From Homoserinibacter gongjuensis (GTDB lineage: Bacteria; Actinomycetota; Actinomycetes; Actinomycetales; Microbacteriaceae), in contig NZ_BSVA01000001.1 of NCBI RefSeq assembly GCF_030161875.1, positions 62,001 to 126,000 of the forward strand: DNA of 64,000 nucleotides, read 5' to 3'. A model generated the notes under the pieces. That model did no database searches. It saw nothing but the letters and a program-made list of their open reading frames with translations, and had not been told where the DNA came from. The position numbers and the translations under genes are program-made. Shown piece by piece: positions 46,313-56,020 of this stretch (position 1 is the first letter of the stretch; each line of letters begins with the position of its first letter).

Positions 46313-47305
46313 TCAGACCTGGTCGGTGGGGCACCAGTAGAGCTTGCGCCCGCCGAGTTCGGTCATCGCGATGTGGGTGCCGCACACGCGGCAGGGCTCG
46401 CCCGCGCGGTGATACACCCAGTGCCGATCATCTCGCGACGCGAGCGCTTTGCGGTACGCCTCGGGGTCGAGGTCGTCCATCGTGAGCATCTGGCCCGTCT
46501 CGACGCCGATGCGCAGCAGGCGCACCCAGTCGCGCCACAGCTCGCGCACGAGCTCCTCGGGCACCTCCTTGCCGGGCCGGAACGGGTCGAGCCGCGCGCG
46601 GAACAGCAGCTCGGCGCGGTACACGTTGCCGATGCCGGAGACCACCGACTGGTCCATGAGCAGCAGGGCGATGGGCGAGCCCTTCGTGCGTACCGTCGCC
46701 GTGAAGCGCTCCTCACCCTCCCGGAGATCGTCGACCAGCGGATCGGGACCGAGCTTGGCGATCGTGCGCTCGACCTGCTCGATCGTCTGCACCTCGCACG
46801 CGGTCGGACCGCGCAGATCGGCACAGGCCGTCTCGGTGAGCAGCCGCACCCGCACCTGCCCGATGGGCTCCGGCGGCCACGTCTCGAGCTCGGGTTCGAG
46901 CTTCTCCGACTCCGCCATCCGCAGCCGGGTGCGCCGGGGCGCGCCGATCGACCACGGCGAGTCCTCGTGGGCGCCGACGACACTGTCGCCGTCGTCCACG
47001 ACCGTGCCACGCTGGTTGGTCTGCCCCATGCGCCCGTTCGCGGATGCGATGGTCGGGTCGACCGAGATGTCGCCCGCGAAGTCCCACGCTCCGTAGAGCC
47101 CGAGGTGCACGCGCAGCCAGAGCTCGTGGTCGAACTCGAGGAAGAGCTGCTTGCCGACGGCCTTGGCCTGCACGATCTGGTGTCCGTCGAGTTCCGCGGC
47201 GCCCTGCGCGAAGCGACCCTGCGGCGAGCTCACCGCGACGGGCGCACCCGTGAAGTTCGCCTGGAACTGCCGGGCGATGCGGTGGACGGAGTGACCTTCG
47301 GGCAT
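46313..47305 (-). CDS. Fpg/Nei-family DNA glycosylase, Nei2-like
   Basis: 330 residues. The catalytic N-terminal proline and glutamate (MPEGHSVHR) are followed by the H2TH region (MDQSVVSGIGNVYRAELLFRA) and a C-terminal zinc finger (CRVCG...WCP). The opening GHSVHR and the length resemble mycobacterial Nei2 rather than MutM. It removes oxidised bases such as oxidised pyrimidines, then cuts the strand. It follows rpiB closely on the same strand (four bases between). Confidence 0.9.
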   Translation of the reverse strand: MPEGHSVHRIARQFQANFTGAPVAVSSPQGRFAQGAAELDGHQIVQAKAVGKQLFLEFDHELWLRVHLGLYGAWDFAGDISVDPTIASANGRMGQTNQRGTVVDDGDSVVGAHEDSPWSIGAPRRTRLRMAESEKLEPELETWPPEPIGQVRVRLLTETACADLRGPTACEVQTIEQVERTIAKLGPDPLVDDLREGEERFTATVRTKGSPIALLLMDQSVVSGIGNVYRAELLFRARLDPFRPGKEVPEELVRELWRDWVRLLRIGVETGQMLTMDDLDPEAYRKALASRDDRHWVYHRAGEPCRVCGTHIAMTELGGRKLYWCPTDQV

Positions 47306-47308
47306 CGG

Positions 47309-47794
47309 CTACTCGATCGGGTGTCCGACGATGCGGCCGGTCGTCTCGTACTCGGCGAGCTGCGCAATGCGGCGTGCGTGGCGCTCCTCACCCGAGAACG
47401 GCGTGGCGATGAAGCGGTCGATGAAGGCGATCGCCTCCTCGACGGTGTGCTGGCGCGCGCCGATCGAGATGACGTTGGCGTCGTTGTGCTCGCGCGCGAG
47501 TTCCGCGGTCGAGAGGTTCCAGACAAGCGCGGCACGCACGCCCTCGACCTTGTTGGCGGCGATCTGCTCGCCGTTGCCCGATCCGCCGAACACGACGCCG
47601 AGCGCCTCCCGTCCCGAGCGCTGGTCGCGCACGACGGCACGCGCCGCGTCGATGCAGAAGCTGGGGTAGTCGTCCAGCGGGTCGTAGCTCTCGGGCCCGT
47701 GGTCGATCACCTCGTGCCCGGCATCGCCGAGATGCTGCTGCAGGGTCTGACTGAACTCGAGTCCGGCGTGGTCGGTCGCGATGTGGATGCGCAC
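47309..47794 (-). CDS. rpiB: Ribose-5-phosphate isomerase B
   Basis: 161 residues of the RpiB/LacA fold: HIATDHAGLEFSQTL, then VVFGGSGNGEQIAANKVEGVRAAL. In that loop the Escherichia RpiB cysteine is replaced by glutamate, as known for mycobacterial RpiB, where the glutamate acts as base. It interconverts ribulose- and ribose-5-phosphate in the pentose phosphate pathway. The start is ATG 47794; nei2 follows directly. Confidence 0.93.
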   Translation of the reverse strand: MRIHIATDHAGLEFSQTLQQHLGDAGHEVIDHGPESYDPLDDYPSFCIDAARAVVRDQRSGREALGVVFGGSGNGEQIAANKVEGVRAALVWNLSTAELAREHNDANVISIGARQHTVEEAIAFIDRFIATPFSGEERHARRIAQLAEYETTGRIVGHPIE

Positions 47795-47916
47795 CCTCCG
47801 AGTCTACGAGGCCCACCCGACACGCGGCCCGCTGTCAACCCCCGCCTCGGCTCGGCCCGACCTCTGGCCTCTGCGGGCGAGGAGGAGCACAATCGGAAGG
47901 AAGAGAAGACCGCGAG

Positions 47917-48597
47917 GTGATCACGATGCGCCAGCGCACCCCCTTCATTCCCGATGTCATGCCCCACCTGTCCGCGGGCAGGCATCGCAATCCGCGCCGC
48001 GGCGCATGCTTCATGGAGTTCGCCTCCTACCTGGCCGGGGAACGCTGGAGCGACCATCCCGCGTGCACCGACCGAACCCTTGCGGCCCTCGCGCGCGGCG
48101 TCAACGACCTCGTCGCCGACGATCGCCGCGACGAACTGATCGAGCTGATCCCGACCGTCGTGGGGCTGCGCGGCGGCGACGAACTCGGCCTCGTCGTGGC
48201 CCTGCGCGCCGCCATCACGGCCCTGCCGGTGGCGAGCATGGAGCGTCAGCGCGTGCTCGCGGCGGGCATCATCTCGATCTGCGCGCTGCTCGAGCAGCGC
48301 GGGGTGCCGTCGTACGGCATGCGCGACGAAGCGCACCGCGTGCTGAACGAGGTTCCGGATGCCGCCCGCTGGGCGCGCACGCACGTCACCACCGTCTCGG
48401 CTCGCTACCCCCGGCTCGACACCATCAGCTGCGAACTCGTCGTGGCGACCGCGGTCGTGGGGGCGGCCCGCGCGTGCATCTCCGACCCGGATGCCGTGCT
48501 CATCCGGATGCTGACGCGCGCGGTCGCCGACGTGGAGCGTCTCGTGCGCCCCGCCGCCCCGGCCGCGACCCGCATCCCGGAGCCCGCGCTCGGCTGA
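47917..48597 (+). CDS. Conserved hypothetical protein
   Basis: 226 residues, mostly helical. A conserved N-terminal block (GRHRNPRRGACFMEFASYLAGERW) with a cysteine and a later HPACTDRTL could bind metal. No fold assigned. GTG at 47917 and ATG at 47926 are possible starts; the GTG follows GACCGCGAG. It stands divergent from rpiB. Confidence 0.6.
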   Translation: MITMRQRTPFIPDVMPHLSAGRHRNPRRGACFMEFASYLAGERWSDHPACTDRTLAALARGVNDLVADDRRDELIELIPTVVGLRGGDELGLVVALRAAITALPVASMERQRVLAAGIISICALLEQRGVPSYGMRDEAHRVLNEVPDAARWARTHVTTVSARYPRLDTISCELVVATAVVGAARACISDPDAVLIRMLTRAVADVERLVRPAAPAATRIPEPALG

Positions 48598-48653
48598 CGG
48601 CGGCTTAGGCTTGCAGGCGGACACGATCCGCCTGAGCCTGAAGGAGCGCCCGC

Positions 48654-51212
48654 GTGCCTGGAGAGAACCTCACCCGCATCGAAGCCCAGGAGCGCAAGAC
48701 GCTCGTCGAGGTCGAGAGCTACGACATCGAACTCGACCTCACCTCGAGTGAGACGACGTTCCGTTCGGTCACGACCGTGCGCTTCACGGCATCCGCGGGC
48801 GCGTCGACCTTCATCGACGCGATCACGGCCAAGGTGCACTCCGTCACCCTCAACGGCACCGAGCTCGGGGCCGGCGTCGCCGACGGCGCGCGCATCGCGC
48901 TCGAGAACCTCGCGGCCGACAACGAGCTCGTCGTGGTGGCCGACTTCGCCTACACGAACACGGGTGAAGGTCTGCACCGCTTCGTCGACCCGGTCGACGG
49001 CGAGGTGTATCTCTACAGCCAGTTCGAGGTGCCCGACAGCCGCCGCGTGTTCGCGGTGTTCGAGCAGCCCGACCTGAAGGCCACCTTCCGCTTCACGATC
49101 ACGGCCCCTGAGGCCTGGCAGGTCGTGAGCAACTCCCCCACGCCCCAGCCCGAGCCGCTCGGCAACGGCAGCGCCGTGTGGCACTTCGAGCCGACGCCGC
49201 GCATCTCGAGCTACATCACCGCGATCGTCGCGGGCCCCTACGAGGTCGTGCGCTCCGAGCTCACGAGCTCGGATGGCCGCACGATCCCGCTCGGCGTCTT
49301 CGCCCGCAAGTCGCTGTTCGGCTACCTCGACGCCGACTACATCTTCGACATCACGCGAAAGGGCTTCGCCTACTTCGAGCAGAAGTTCGGCTACCCCTAC
49401 CCGTTCGCCAAGTACGACCAGCTCTTCGTGCCCGAGTTCAACGCGGGCGCCATGGAGAACGCGGGTGCGGTGACTTTCACCGAGACGTACGTGTTCCGCT
49501 CGAAGGTGACGGACGCCATCAAGGAGCGGCGCGTCGTCACGATCCTGCACGAGCTCGCGCACATGTGGTTCGGCGACCTCGTCACGATGAAGTGGTGGAA
49601 CGACCTGTGGCTGAACGAGTCGTTCGCCGAGTGGGCGTCGACGATCGCCACGGCCGAGGCCACCGAGTGGACGAATGCCTGGACGACCTTCCAGGCCATG
49701 GAGAAGAGCTGGGCCTACCGTCAGGACCAGCTGCCGAGCACCCACCCGGTGGTGGCCGACATCCGCGACCTCGACGACGTGCAGGTCAACTTCGACGGCA
49801 TCACCTACGCCAAGGGCGGTTCGGTGCTCAAGCAGCTCGCCGCGTGGGTGGGCATCGACGCCTTCTTCGCCGGTGTCGGCGCCTACTTCCGCGCGCACGA
49901 GTGGGGCAACACCGAGCTCGCCGACCTGCTGCGCGAGCTCGAGAAGACCTCGGGCCGCGACCTGTCGACCTTCTCCTCGCAGTGGCTCGAGACCGCGGGC
50001 GTCAACACCCTGAAGCCCGAGATCGAGACGGATGCCGCCGGCACGATCACCGCGTTCCGCATCCGGCAGGCGGCGCACCCCGACCACCCCGTGCTGCGTC
50101 AGCACCGCATGGCGATCGGCTTCTACGATTTCGCGTCGGATGCTGCGGATGCGCCGCTCGTGCGGGTGCACCGGCACGAGTTCGACCTGGCAGCGCAGGA
50201 GCTCACCGAGATCGCCGAGCTCGTGGGCCTCGCCAAGCCCGCCCTCGTGCTGCTCAACGACGACGACTTCGCCTACGCCAAGATCCGCATGGACGACGAC
50301 TCCTTCCAGGTGGCCGTCTCGGCGCTCTCCCGCATCGAGGATCCGCTTGCGCGCGCCCTGGTCTGGGGCTCCGCCTGGGACTCGACGCGCGACGGCGAGA
50401 TCGCCGCGCGTGACTACGTGCAGCTCGTGCTCGGCAACATCGGCCCCGAGACCGAGTCGACCACCATCCGCCTCTCGCTCACCCAGCTCGTGCAGACCGC
50501 GCGCCTCTACGTCGACCCGGCCATCCGCGAGGCGACGATCCGCGAGGTCGGCGACCGGCTGTGGCAGCTCGCCCAGGATGCGGCACCGGGGTCGGATGCG
50601 CAGTTCCAGTTCGTGAAGTTCTTCGCGAACATCGCCTCGACGACCGAGCACGCCGCCGCCTTGCAGGCGCTGCGCACCGGCGAGACGGCACTCGAGGGCC
50701 TCGAGATCGACACCGACCTCGACTGGGAGCTGCTCGAGGGCCTCGTGCTCATCGGCGCCGCCGGCGAGCTCGAGATCGCCGCGGCGCTCGAGAAGGACGA
50801 CACCGCGAACGGTCAGCAGGCCGCAGCGCGCGCCCGGGCCACGATCCCCACGCTCGAGGCGAAGCAGGCGACGCTCACGGCGGCGCTCACCGACGCATCC
50901 ATCTCGAACGTCGTGCTGCGTAACATGGCCCTCGGCTACACGCACACCAACGACGCGTCGGTGCTCGCAGAGCTCGTGCCGCTGTACTTCGAGCAGATCC
51001 GTCGGGTGTGGGACGAGCGCAGCTTCCAGCTCGCGCAGTACATCGTGCACGGCTTCTACCCGGCGACCCTCACGACGACCGAGCTCGTCGACGCGACACG
51101 CGCGTGGCTCGAGGCGAACCCCGAGCCGGCCGCGCTGCGTCGCATGATCGTCGAGGAACTCGCCGGCGTCGAGCGCGCCCTCGCGGCCCAGGAGCGTGAT
51201 CGCCGGGCATAG
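48654..51212 (+). CDS. pepN: Aminopeptidase N (M1 family)
   Basis: 852 residues. The substrate-binding motif GAMENAG lies near residue 265 and the zinc motif HELAHMWFGD near 299, with the third ligand glutamate in NESFAEW about 20 residues on. An ERAP1-like C-terminal domain completes the M1 layout. It removes N-terminal amino acids from peptides in the cytosol. GTG start after AAGGAGCGCC. Probably a single-gene unit with a terminator just after. Confidence 0.95.
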   Translation: MPGENLTRIEAQERKTLVEVESYDIELDLTSSETTFRSVTTVRFTASAGASTFIDAITAKVHSVTLNGTELGAGVADGARIALENLAADNELVVVADFAYTNTGEGLHRFVDPVDGEVYLYSQFEVPDSRRVFAVFEQPDLKATFRFTITAPEAWQVVSNSPTPQPEPLGNGSAVWHFEPTPRISSYITAIVAGPYEVVRSELTSSDGRTIPLGVFARKSLFGYLDADYIFDITRKGFAYFEQKFGYPYPFAKYDQLFVPEFNAGAMENAGAVTFTETYVFRSKVTDAIKERRVVTILHELAHMWFGDLVTMKWWNDLWLNESFAEWASTIATAEATEWTNAWTTFQAMEKSWAYRQDQLPSTHPVVADIRDLDDVQVNFDGITYAKGGSVLKQLAAWVGIDAFFAGVGAYFRAHEWGNTELADLLRELEKTSGRDLSTFSSQWLETAGVNTLKPEIETDAAGTITAFRIRQAAHPDHPVLRQHRMAIGFYDFASDAADAPLVRVHRHEFDLAAQELTEIAELVGLAKPALVLLNDDDFAYAKIRMDDDSFQVAVSALSRIEDPLARALVWGSAWDSTRDGEIAARDYVQLVLGNIGPETESTTIRLSLTQLVQTARLYVDPAIREATIREVGDRLWQLAQDAAPGSDAQFQFVKFFANIASTTEHAAALQALRTGETALEGLEIDTDLDWELLEGLVLIGAAGELEIAAALEKDDTANGQQAAARARATIPTLEAKQATLTAALTDASISNVVLRNMALGYTHTNDASVLAELVPLYFEQIRRVWDERSFQLAQYIVHGFYPATLTTTELVDATRAWLEANPEPAALRRMIVEELAGVERALAAQERDRRA

Positions 51213-51224
51213 TCGGCTCTCTCC

Positions 51225-51261
51225 ACCCGGCGCGCTGCCCCCGCACGGGGGCGCGCCGGGT
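51225..51261 (+). terminator. Terminator of pepN
   Basis: ACCCGGCGCG...CGCGCCGGGT with an inner CCCCC/GGGGG pairing and a four-base loop, 13 bases after the pepN stop. Confidence 0.75.
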
Positions 51262-51349
51262 GATTTCACCTCGGATATCGTGAGCGCTAGCACCCGCAAC
51301 CACGGAATCCGAAGGATGCCGTGCCCTTTCACCCGAAAAGCGTACGTCC

Positions 51350-52222
51350 GTGACCGACACCCAGGTCCGGGCAGGTTGGTATCCCGATCCGCTGGGCATG
51401 CCCCAGATGCGGTGGTGGGACGGCCGAGCCTGGACGCGCCACATCTCCACCGCCCGCGAAGCGCCGGTGGTGCGACCGAGCGCGCCCGTCGGATTCGCCG
51501 AGCCGGATGAGCCTCGTCCGCGCGGACGCCACCGCGCCGACACCGCGGTCGACGGGGTGGCGCCTGTCGGCGGCGCCCAGTTCGCGAACGGTCAGTCGGC
51601 TCTGCCTGCGGGCACCGGAACCCTGCCCGAGCTCGGGTGGGCGGGCGCCGCGCTCACGCTGCACTCGGTGCAGTCGACGCGGGTGCCCATGCTCATCGAG
51701 CTCGGCGTCGCGAACCATCCCGCCATCCGCATCGACGCGCGCCATCAGGCGTACGACTGGCTCCTCGAACTCGAGCGCTTCCCCGAGACCCCGACGGCGG
51801 TCGTGGTGGCCGTCGAACTCGTGGCCGAGAGCACGCCTGCGCCCTTCGAGCTGCCCGGCAAGAGCCTCGACGAACTGCTCTGGAAGGTCGGTCGCGCCGC
51901 GTTCCCCGAGCGCCTCGCGCCGTGGCTCGAGGAGGGGCAGGGCTACTGGCTCACCCGCTGGCCCAACTGGACCACGCTGCATCCCGATACCGACCACATC
52001 CGCCAGACGGCGATGCTCGCCAACGCGCTGCTCACCATCGAGCAGCTCGCGGCGCTCTCGGGCCGCGGTGTCGAGAGCACCCGCACCCTGATCAATGCGT
52101 TGAGCCTCATGGGCGTGCTCGGCGTCGCATCCCCCGACACCCTCGTGCAGCGCGCCGACCCGGCTCCCCTCGGCGAGGGCAGCCTGTTCCAGCGGTTGCG
52201 CAGGCGATTCCGGATGACGTGA
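51350..52222 (+). CDS. DUF2510 protein with C-terminal winged-helix-like domain, copy A
   Basis: 290 residues. DUF2510 (AGWYPDPLGMPQMRWWDGRAWTRH) occupies residues 7-31. A disordered linker follows, then a domain of about 150 residues with FELPGKSLDELLWKVGRAAFPERL and a C-terminal helical segment (ANALLTIEQLAALSGRGVESTRTLINALSLMGVL) that looks like a winged helix. It is the first gene of a run of four; its stop shares a base with the GTPase start. Its paralog lies at 53339. A scaffold or effector for the GTPase is the best guess; no known name. Confidence 0.75.
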   Translation: MTDTQVRAGWYPDPLGMPQMRWWDGRAWTRHISTAREAPVVRPSAPVGFAEPDEPRPRGRHRADTAVDGVAPVGGAQFANGQSALPAGTGTLPELGWAGAALTLHSVQSTRVPMLIELGVANHPAIRIDARHQAYDWLLELERFPETPTAVVVAVELVAESTPAPFELPGKSLDELLWKVGRAAFPERLAPWLEEGQGYWLTRWPNWTTLHPDTDHIRQTAMLANALLTIEQLAALSGRGVESTRTLINALSLMGVLGVASPDTLVQRADPAPLGEGSLFQRLRRRFRMT

Positions 52223-52776
52223 TGGCCGAGTACGTCATCCTCTTCGCGGGGCCCATGGGGGCGGGCAAGACCACGGCCCTCCGCTCGCTGAGTGAGATCG
52301 AGGTGGTCTCGACCGAGGCCGTCAACTCCGATCGTTCGCGCAACGACAAGCCCACGACGACCGTGGCACTCGACTACGGCGAGATCGACCTCGACCCCGA
52401 CAAGGTGCGGCTGTACGGCGTGCCCGGCCAGGAGCGCTTCGACTTCATGTGGGAGATCCTGCGCGACCGTGCGATGGGACTCATCGTGCTCGTCAACGCG
52501 GATGCGCCCGAACCCGAGCGGCACGTCTACGAGCACCTCACGGCGTTCGCCGAGCTCGCCAACCGGGGCGGAGTGGTCGTGGGGGTCACGCGGTACGACA
52601 TCCAACGCACCGACATCGGCGACCGCATCGTCGCGACCGCACGCGCGGTCGTGCCCGACCGCGTGACGCCGGTGTTCGCCGTCGATGCCCGCGACCAGGA
52701 GCAGATGCGCACGCTGCTGCTCTCGCTCATCGCCGACATCGAGACCCGGCAGGCCCTCGCGGAGGCGACCGGATGA
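52222..52776 (+). CDS. Small Ras-like GTPase (COG2229 type)
   Basis: 184 residues. P-loop GPMGAGKTT (residues 10-18), a switch region KPTTTVALDYG, the G3-like GVPGQERF in place of DxxG, as in MglA, and VTRYD as the N/TKxD motif. The type resembles MglA and the cvnD GTPases of streptomycete conservons. Both ends overlap neighbours: start with the DUF2510 stop and its own stop with the roadblock ATG. A signalling switch is inferred. Confidence 0.82.
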   Translation: MAEYVILFAGPMGAGKTTALRSLSEIEVVSTEAVNSDRSRNDKPTTTVALDYGEIDLDPDKVRLYGVPGQERFDFMWEILRDRAMGLIVLVNADAPEPERHVYEHLTAFAELANRGGVVVGVTRYDIQRTDIGDRIVATARAVVPDRVTPVFAVDARDQEQMRTLLLSLIADIETRQALAEATG

Positions 52777-53192
52777 CGACGGCACCCCCGCTGCACCGCG
52801 ACCCGGCCATCGTCGCCGCCGCCGAGCGGGCCATCGCCGAGCTCGCCGACCGCTGCAGCACCCTCGAGGCCGCGGCCGTGACGAGCGACGACGGATTCCG
52901 GGTGGCCGGCATCCACGGCGCCGCGGGCGACGCGAACCGCCTCGCGAGCATGACGAGCACGACGCAGGCGCTCGGCGAGGCGATCATCCGCGAGCTCGAT
53001 CTCGGGGATGCGAGCCATGTCGCGGTCGCCGGCACCCGTGGCGCGCTGCTCGTGCGTCGCATCGGCAGCCACAAGCTCGTGCTCGTGGCGGTGTTCGCCC
53101 CGGCCTCGGTCGACGACGGACGGATCGCCCGCGGCGTCGCGAAGCGCCTCGCACACACCCTCGACGCGGTGCTCGAGCACCGCGACTCCTAG
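52773..53192 (+). CDS. Roadblock/LC7-domain protein, putative GTPase partner
   Basis: 139 residues. One roadblock/LC7 domain, with AIAELADRCSTLEAAAVTSDDGFRVAGIHG and the later HVAVAGTRGALLVRRIG. Such proteins (MglB, CvnB) act as GTPase-activating or scaffolding partners of MglA-like GTPases. Start overlaps the GTPase stop (ATGA). Last of the tight operon before the second DUF2510 gene. Confidence 0.82.
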   Translation: MTTAPPLHRDPAIVAAAERAIAELADRCSTLEAAAVTSDDGFRVAGIHGAAGDANRLASMTSTTQALGEAIIRELDLGDASHVAVAGTRGALLVRRIGSHKLVLVAVFAPASVDDGRIARGVAKRLAHTLDAVLEHRDS

Positions 53193-53338
53193 CCGCGCCG
53201 CGCCCGCCAAGCGGCGTCTCCCCCGCCCCCGTTCGGGGTGCGCGCGGATGCGGTAGGCTCCGCTACTCTTGCTGCGGTGCGCCGTGCGCGCCGCCGGACG
53301 CCGCCCGACGTTCGGAACGAGCGACGAAGAGCTGCGTG

Positions 53339-54148
53339 ATGGACGACCGTCAGACCCCCGCCGGCTGGTACCCCGACCCGCTGGGGCTGCCGCAACTGCG
53401 CTGGTGGGACGGCCAGGGCTGGGGCGAGCACACCTCCGAGGCCCGTCGTCCGCTGCTCGGTCAGCAGGCGCGATCCGTCGCCTTCGCCGACCCCGCCGAC
53501 GAGGAGCCGCTGGCTCCCGAGCCCGTCGAGCCCGAGGCTCCCGTGGCAGAGGCCGCCGACCCGGTCGTGCCGCCGACTCCCGCCCCGACGACCTTCGCAT
53601 CCGGCCCCGCTGCCCTTCCCGCCGGGCCCGCGGATGCCGTGCAGGGCTGGTCGGGCGCCGCGCTCACGATCCACTCGATGCGCGCCGCCGGTGTTCCCAC
53701 CGTGCTCGACGTCGAGATCTCGGGGCACCCGAGCATCACGATCGACACCCGGGTGAACGCCTTCTCGTGGCAGCTCGAACTCGATCGCTTCCCCGCCGAG
53801 CCGGCAGCGGTCGCCGTCGCCGTGCGCATCGTCGAGAAGGGTGCCCCGGCAGCCTTCGAGCTCCCGGGCTCCTCACTCGACGGCCTGCTCTGGAAGATGG
53901 GCTTCGCCGCCTTCCCCGACGAGCTCGCCCCGTGGCTGAACGCGGGCGACGCCTACCGGCTGCGCCGCTGGCCCGACCTCTCGGGATTCGAGCCCGACAC
54001 CGACCCGCTGCGCCAGGCCGCGATGCTCAGCAACGGCGTCTTCACGCTCGAGCAGCTCGCCGACTTCACGGGCCGCTCCATCGAGCCGACCCGCTCGCTG
54101 CTCAACGCCCTCGGCCTCATGGGCGTGCTCGAGGTCGTCGCCCGCTGA
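53339..54148 (+). CDS. DUF2510 protein with C-terminal winged-helix-like domain, copy B
   Basis: 269 residues. Same architecture as copy A: DUF2510 (AGWYPDPLGLPQLRWWDGQGWGEH), a Pro/Ala/Glu-rich linker and the same C-terminal domain, including FELPGSSLDGLLWKMGFAAFPDEL and FTLEQLADFTGRSIEPTRSLLNALGLMGVL. It lies 146 bases after the roadblock gene. ATG at 53339 or GTG at 53336 are both possible. The duplication brackets the GTPase and roadblock genes. Confidence 0.75.
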   Translation: MDDRQTPAGWYPDPLGLPQLRWWDGQGWGEHTSEARRPLLGQQARSVAFADPADEEPLAPEPVEPEAPVAEAADPVVPPTPAPTTFASGPAALPAGPADAVQGWSGAALTIHSMRAAGVPTVLDVEISGHPSITIDTRVNAFSWQLELDRFPAEPAAVAVAVRIVEKGAPAAFELPGSSLDGLLWKMGFAAFPDELAPWLNAGDAYRLRRWPDLSGFEPDTDPLRQAAMLSNGVFTLEQLADFTGRSIEPTRSLLNALGLMGVLEVVAR

Positions 54149-54543
54149 TCCGCGCCGCCCTGCGAGAGTGCCAAACGCTGTAGCGCTCGTCGGTTCGCGC
54201 CGGATGTTTCTGTCGCACGTCGCCAAAACCTGTAGCGCGTAGCATGCCATCGACTGCCACCGCCGCGGGCGATCGAGGTGCTGCCGGCGCGATGGTGTTC
54301 GCGAGTGGCACCCAGGTGTGATCGCGCTCGGATGCGGCACCAGCTCCCAGCCCACCGTCGGCGCATGCGCGCCAGTTTTCTGTTCCCTGCGTCAGGGATT
54401 GCTGCCGCACCGAGTGCAAAGCTGCAGCGTTTGACACACGGACCGACAGAAGGGGCGGGGGCGCAGCGAGGCGGAGCGGCGGGAGGCGCGAGCGGCGCGC
54501 CGCCTCCACCGTGCTCACGGGCACGTCTCGTTAGGCTGGACGC
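54149..54543. other. Gene-free stretch with inverted repeats
   Basis: 395 bases without a convincing gene. A motif GTGCCAAACGCTGTAGC (54168-54184) recurs as a degenerate direct copy (54219-54238) and as an inverse copy with two mismatches (54421-54437). The right part is rich in CTG and GAC. It may be a remnant of a small repetitive element. Confidence 0.5.
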
Positions 54544-55551
54544 ATGGATGGCCTCGTCGCGTGGTGGGAGAGCCTCGGTGCGTGGCAGGTTCCGCTCCGG
54601 GTGCTGCTCATCATCGTGGGCGCCATCGTCATCCGGCTCATCCTGCAGTTCGTGATCAACCGCGCCGTGCGCGGAATCGTCACGGGCGTGAAGAAGAAGC
54701 AGGGCATCGACGACACCCAGGCGCTCGTCGCGACACCGCTCGCCGCAGTGCGTGTCGTGCAGCGCACCCGCACGCTCGGCGGGGTGCTCTCGGGCGTCGT
54801 CACGACCGCCATCGTGATCGTGGCCGTGCTGCTCGTGATCTCGACGACGTTCCCGAACGCCGCCGGTGCCTTCTCGCTCATCACGGCCGCGATCGGCGCC
54901 GGCCTCGGCTTCGGCGCCCAGAACATCGTCAAAGACGTGCTCAACGGCCTCTTCATGGTGATCGAGGACCAGCTCGGCGTGGGCGACGTGGTCGATCTCG
55001 GGCCGGCGACCGGCGTCGTGGAGTCGGTCGGCATCCGCATCACCGACATCCGCGACGTCAACGGCACCCTCTGGCACGTGCGCAACGGCGAGATCGTGCG
55101 CATCGGCAACATCTCGCAGGGCTGGGCGCGCGCGATCATCGACCTCGCGGTGCCGTACGAGTCCGACATCGACGAGGTCGAGGCGCTCATCCTGACGACG
55201 GCGCTCGAGCTCGCCGACGAACCCAAGTGGAAGCGGCTCATCCTCGAGAAGCCCGAGGTGTGGGGCATCGAGTCGATCTCCGCGGAGGCGATCGTCATCC
55301 GTCTGGTCGTCAAGACCCGCACCTCGGCCAAGGACGATGTGGCGCGCGAACTGCGGGCACGGCTCAAGCGCACCCTCGACACGGCCGGCATCCGGCTACC
55401 CGCGCTCAACTCGATCGTGCTCACGGGCTTCGAGGGCGCCGGTTCGATCCGCGGCGCCCGGCCGCCCAAGACCTCGCCGCTGCCTGTCGTGGAACAGCCG
55501 CGTCCGGCGCGCGCACCCAAGACCCCCAAGAGCCCGAAGGGCGCATCGTGA
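54544..55551 (+). CDS. MscS-type mechanosensitive channel
   Basis: 335 residues with about three membrane helices and the pore helix [24 protein letters not shown], whose Gly/Ala pattern is the MscS signature. The beta domain follows ([30 protein letters not shown]). It releases solutes on hypo-osmotic shock. Long Pro/Lys tail. The stop overlaps the globin GTG by four bases. Confidence 0.93.
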   Translation: MDGLVAWWESLGAWQVPLRVLLIIVGAIVIRLILQFVINRAVRGIVTGVKKKQGIDDTQALVATPLAAVRVVQRTRTLGGVLSGVVTTAIVIVAVLLVISTTFPNAAGAFSLITAAIGAGLGFGAQNIVKDVLNGLFMVIEDQLGVGDVVDLGPATGVVESVGIRITDIRDVNGTLWHVRNGEIVRIGNISQGWARAIIDLAVPYESDIDEVEALILTTALELADEPKWKRLILEKPEVWGIESISAEAIVIRLVVKTRTSAKDDVARELRARLKRTLDTAGIRLPALNSIVLTGFEGAGSIRGARPPKTSPLPVVEQPRPARAPKTPKSPKGAS

Positions 55552-55964
55552 ACCTGCAGATCCGGATGGGCGAAGGCGGCGACGTCGTCGGCACGAGTTT
55601 CTGGGCCGAGGTCGGCGGGCGCGCGACCTTCGAGGGCATCGTGCGCCGTTTCTACGAGGGCGTGCGCACCGACGAGCTGCTGTGGCCCATGTACCCGGAG
55701 CACGACCTCGAGGGCGCGATCCAGCGCCTCACGATGTTCCTCGAGCAGTACTGGGGCGGCCCCGGCACCTACAGCGAGCAGCGCGGGCATCCTCGCCTGC
55801 GCATCCGTCACCAGCCGTTCCCGGTGACGCCTACCGCGCGCGATGCGTGGCTGCGTCACATGCGCACCGCCGTCGACGAGGCAGATCTCAGCCCCATGCA
55901 CGAGAGCATGCTGTGGGATTACCTCGATCGTGCGGCACACGCGCTCGTCAACACCGCCGAGTGA
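55548..55964 (+). CDS. Truncated haemoglobin, group II (trHbO-like)
   Basis: 138 residues. The truncated globin fold is clear from [23 protein letters not shown] and the proximal-histidine region [20 protein letters not shown]. Residues such as the YWGG pair in the E-F region fit the group II family, known in mycobacteria as GlbO for oxygen delivery or peroxide handling. GTG start is within the MscS stop overlap; ATG at 55566 is an alternative. Confidence 0.85.
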   Translation: MNLQIRMGEGGDVVGTSFWAEVGGRATFEGIVRRFYEGVRTDELLWPMYPEHDLEGAIQRLTMFLEQYWGGPGTYSEQRGHPRLRIRHQPFPVTPTARDAWLRHMRTAVDEADLSPMHESMLWDYLDRAAHALVNTAE

Positions 55965-56020
55965 GCCGGACTCGATAGTGTTGGACGACTGACCGACTTC
56001 ACGAGGAACACGGGGAACGG

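Noticed and set aside
48405-51332. A 975-codon open frame on the minus strand over pepN
   Set aside because: It lies antisense to aminopeptidase N with its GAMENAG and HELAHMWFGD motifs and shows no family sequence.
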